From NCBI GenBank assembly GCA_017519975.1, contig JAFWRM010000001.1:62001-126000 (forward strand): a stretch of DNA of 64,000 bases, in the 5' to 3' direction. The stretch comes from Oscillospiraceae bacterium. Lineage in GTDB: Bacteria; Bacillota; Clostridia; Oscillospirales; Oscillospiraceae. The position numbers and the translations under genes were made by a program. The notes beneath the pieces are model-generated. The model was not told where the DNA came from and searched no databases. It saw only the letters and a list, made by a program, of their open reading frames with translations. Positions 62,739 through 64,000 of the stretch are shown in pieces (the stretch's first letter is position 1; each line of letters opens with the position of its first letter).

Positions 62739-64000
62739 TCAGATCTTCTTCATGAAGGCGGAGGCGGTGTTCCGCATCAGCCGCTTTCTGCCCGCGCTTT
62801 CAAATTCGATCTCCATCAGCGCATCGCTTCCCGTGGGCTGAATGGAGACCACCGTACCTTCACCGAACGCCTTGTGACGCACCCGATCCCCCACTGAAAA
62901 GGACGCGCTCTCCTTCGGTGCCTGCGGCAGAGGCTCCTTTTTTCTTGTCTTCTGTGCCGCGGGCTGGAGGTAGCTTTCCCTGTAGTCCGAACGCCCGGGA
63001 GCTCGTCCTCCGCCGTAGGTCCGTCGCTGACCGTAACCGGAGCCGTACCCGGAACCGTAGCCCGCCGTGGGTCCCTCCGGTCGCGCATCCCACAGATCGG
63101 TTTCTCCCCCGAAGGAAAATCCCGTCTCCGACGGCCTTCGGATGTGCTCCGCCGGGATCTCGTCGACAAATCGCGAAGGGCGTCCGGATACTGTCCGTCC
63201 GAACAGCATGCGGTGCCGTGCGCAGACGAAGTACAGATTCTTCCTTGCCCGGGTCATGGCCACATAGCACAGCCGGCGCTCCTCCTCCATCTCCTCCGGC
63301 TCGCCGATGCTCCGGCTGCCGGGAAACACTCCTTCCTCGGCGCCGACGATGAATACCGTATCGAACTCCAGGCCCTTGGCTGCGTGCATCGTCATCATGG
63401 CCACGCAGTCCTGCGTCCGATCCAGAGAATCGATGTCCGTATACAGGCTGATCTCATCCAGGAATCCCTTCAGGCCGCCTTCCGGGTTTTCCTTTATGTA
63501 GGTGAGGATGTTGGTCTTCAGTTCATTCACGTTTTCCAGCCGGGTCTGGTTTTCATCCGTCAGCTTTGCCTCCAGCATGGCTGTATAGCCCGTCCGCCGC
63601 AGCACTTCGTCATAGAGCTCCGGCAGCGTCATCTCCGTTTCCATTCCCCGCAGTTCGTCAAGCATGGCGGTAAAGGCCCGCAGCCGGACCGCGGCCCGGC
63701 TCAGCTCCGGATATTCCCCCGCCTGACTCATGATGACATAGCTGCTGACCCCGTTTTCCTCCGCCAGCCGCTGTACGGCCTCCAGAGAGGTCTGACCGAT
63801 GCCGCGGGGCGGCTGGTTCACGATGCGGGCCAGGCGGATCTCGTCGGAGGGGTTGGCGAGCACGCAGAGATAGGCCAGCACGTCCTTGATCTCCGCACGG
63901 TCGAAGAATCGTGTCCCGCCGATGACGCGGTAAGGGATACCGTTGCGTTTGAATGCGAATTCCAGCTGGTTGGACTGCGCGTTCATGCGGTAAAGTACCG
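62739..64000 (-). CDS. pcrA: ATP-dependent DNA helicase PcrA/UvrD, C-terminal part (cut by window edge)
   Basis: About 420 residues of the C-terminal half are in the window; the 5' end lies beyond 64000. Helicase motifs seen are IPYRVIGGTRFFDRAEIKDVLAYL (motif IV region), MMTMHAAKGLEFDTVFIVGAEEGVFP (motif V), and EEERRLCYVAMTRARKNLYF (motif VI). The ending VGDRVRHKAFGEGTVVSIQP is the PcrA-type C-terminal tail that binds RNA polymerase. It repairs DNA and clears protein from DNA. A glycine/tyrosine-rich linker (GYGSGYGSGYG) precedes the tail. Confidence 0.96.
   Translation of the reverse strand, partial: VLYRMNAQSNQLEFAFKRNGIPYRVIGGTRFFDRAEIKDVLAYLCVLANPSDEIRLARIVNQPPRGIGQTSLEAVQRLAEENGVSSYVIMSQAGEYPELSRAAVRLRAFTAMLDELRGMETEMTLPELYDEVLRRTGYTAMLEAKLTDENQTRLENVNELKTNILTYIKENPEGGLKGFLDEISLYTDIDSLDRTQDCVAMMTMHAAKGLEFDTVFIVGAEEGVFPGSRSIGEPEEMEEERRLCYVAMTRARKNLYFVCARHRMLFGRTVSGRPSRFVDEIPAEHIRRPSETGFSFGGETDLWDARPEGPTAGYGSGYGSGYGQRRTYGGGRAPGRSDYRESYLQPAAQKTRKKEPLPQAPKESASFSVGDRVRHKAFGEGTVVSIQPTGSDALMEIEFESAGRKRLMRNTASAFMKKI

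Overview
The window looks like chromosomal DNA of an anaerobic, low-oxygen-adapted member of the Bacillota (Clostridia type). The reasons are two glycyl radical enzymes, a flavodiiron protein with a high-molecular-weight rubredoxin, many strong AGGAGG ribosome binding sites with 17-bp-spaced sigma-A promoters, an infC-rpmI-rplT operon with a leader attenuator, and a T-box in front of valS. Two URO-D-like methyltransferase-type proteins and a DUF169 protein also fit an anaerobe. No insertion sequence, prophage, CRISPR array, rRNA or tRNA was seen. The base composition is GC-rich, which creates many very long antisense open frames; these were not annotated.

Layout. 0-8.9 kb: a minus-strand operon (MtnA-type isomerase, class II aldolase, FAH-family hydrolase, two glycyl radical dehydratases), divergent from a COG1313-type radical SAM gene. 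8.9-14.2 kb: housekeeping (ECF sigma and its likely anti-sigma, rplT/rpmI/infC, murC and a frame-disrupted membrane protein). 14.2-18.1 kb: a dipeptide/oligopeptide-type ABC transporter (BCDF) with no binding protein. 18.3-42.2 kb: a long minus-strand locus with a TetR regulator, seven paralogous (alpha/alpha)6-barrel glycosidase-like proteins, four MoaF/calycin-like proteins and a second, complete peptide-type ABC transporter with its lipoprotein receptor. 42.5-57.9 kb: mixed accessory and metabolic genes (QueG-like frameshifted gene, URO-D-like proteins, NAT, SGNH hydrolase, MBL hydrolase, FprA/Hrb oxygen-defence pair, HerA-type ATPase, NifX-FKBP fusion, CstA). 57.9-64 kb: T-box-valS, PAP2 phosphatase, EamA transporter, and the C-terminal part of a PcrA/UvrD helicase cut by the window edge.

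The most notable region is 18.3-42.2 kb. None of the glycosidase-like or MoaF-like proteins shows a signal peptide, while the transporter has a lipoprotein receptor, so the picture is import of a glycoside-like compound followed by processing in the cytoplasm. An exact 17-bp word occurs three times, only at the two likely transcription starts of the locus (around 42155 and 30863), and is a good operator candidate for the TetR protein or another regulator. The arrangement MoaF, short barrel, long barrel occurs twice, once with the transporter genes placed inside it, so the locus seems to have grown by module duplication. The two short barrels have lost the acidic motif kept by the long ones and may be partner subunits. 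No substrate can be named from sequence alone.

The glycyl radical operon is the second point of interest. Both enzymes carry a dehydratase-type Cys-Val-Glu active site and share an unusual four-cysteine insert about 30 residues after it. The MtnA-like and aldolase genes next to them fit the known salvage of 5-deoxyribose or methylthioribose phosphate, compounds derived from S-adenosylmethionine that radical SAM chemistry produces.
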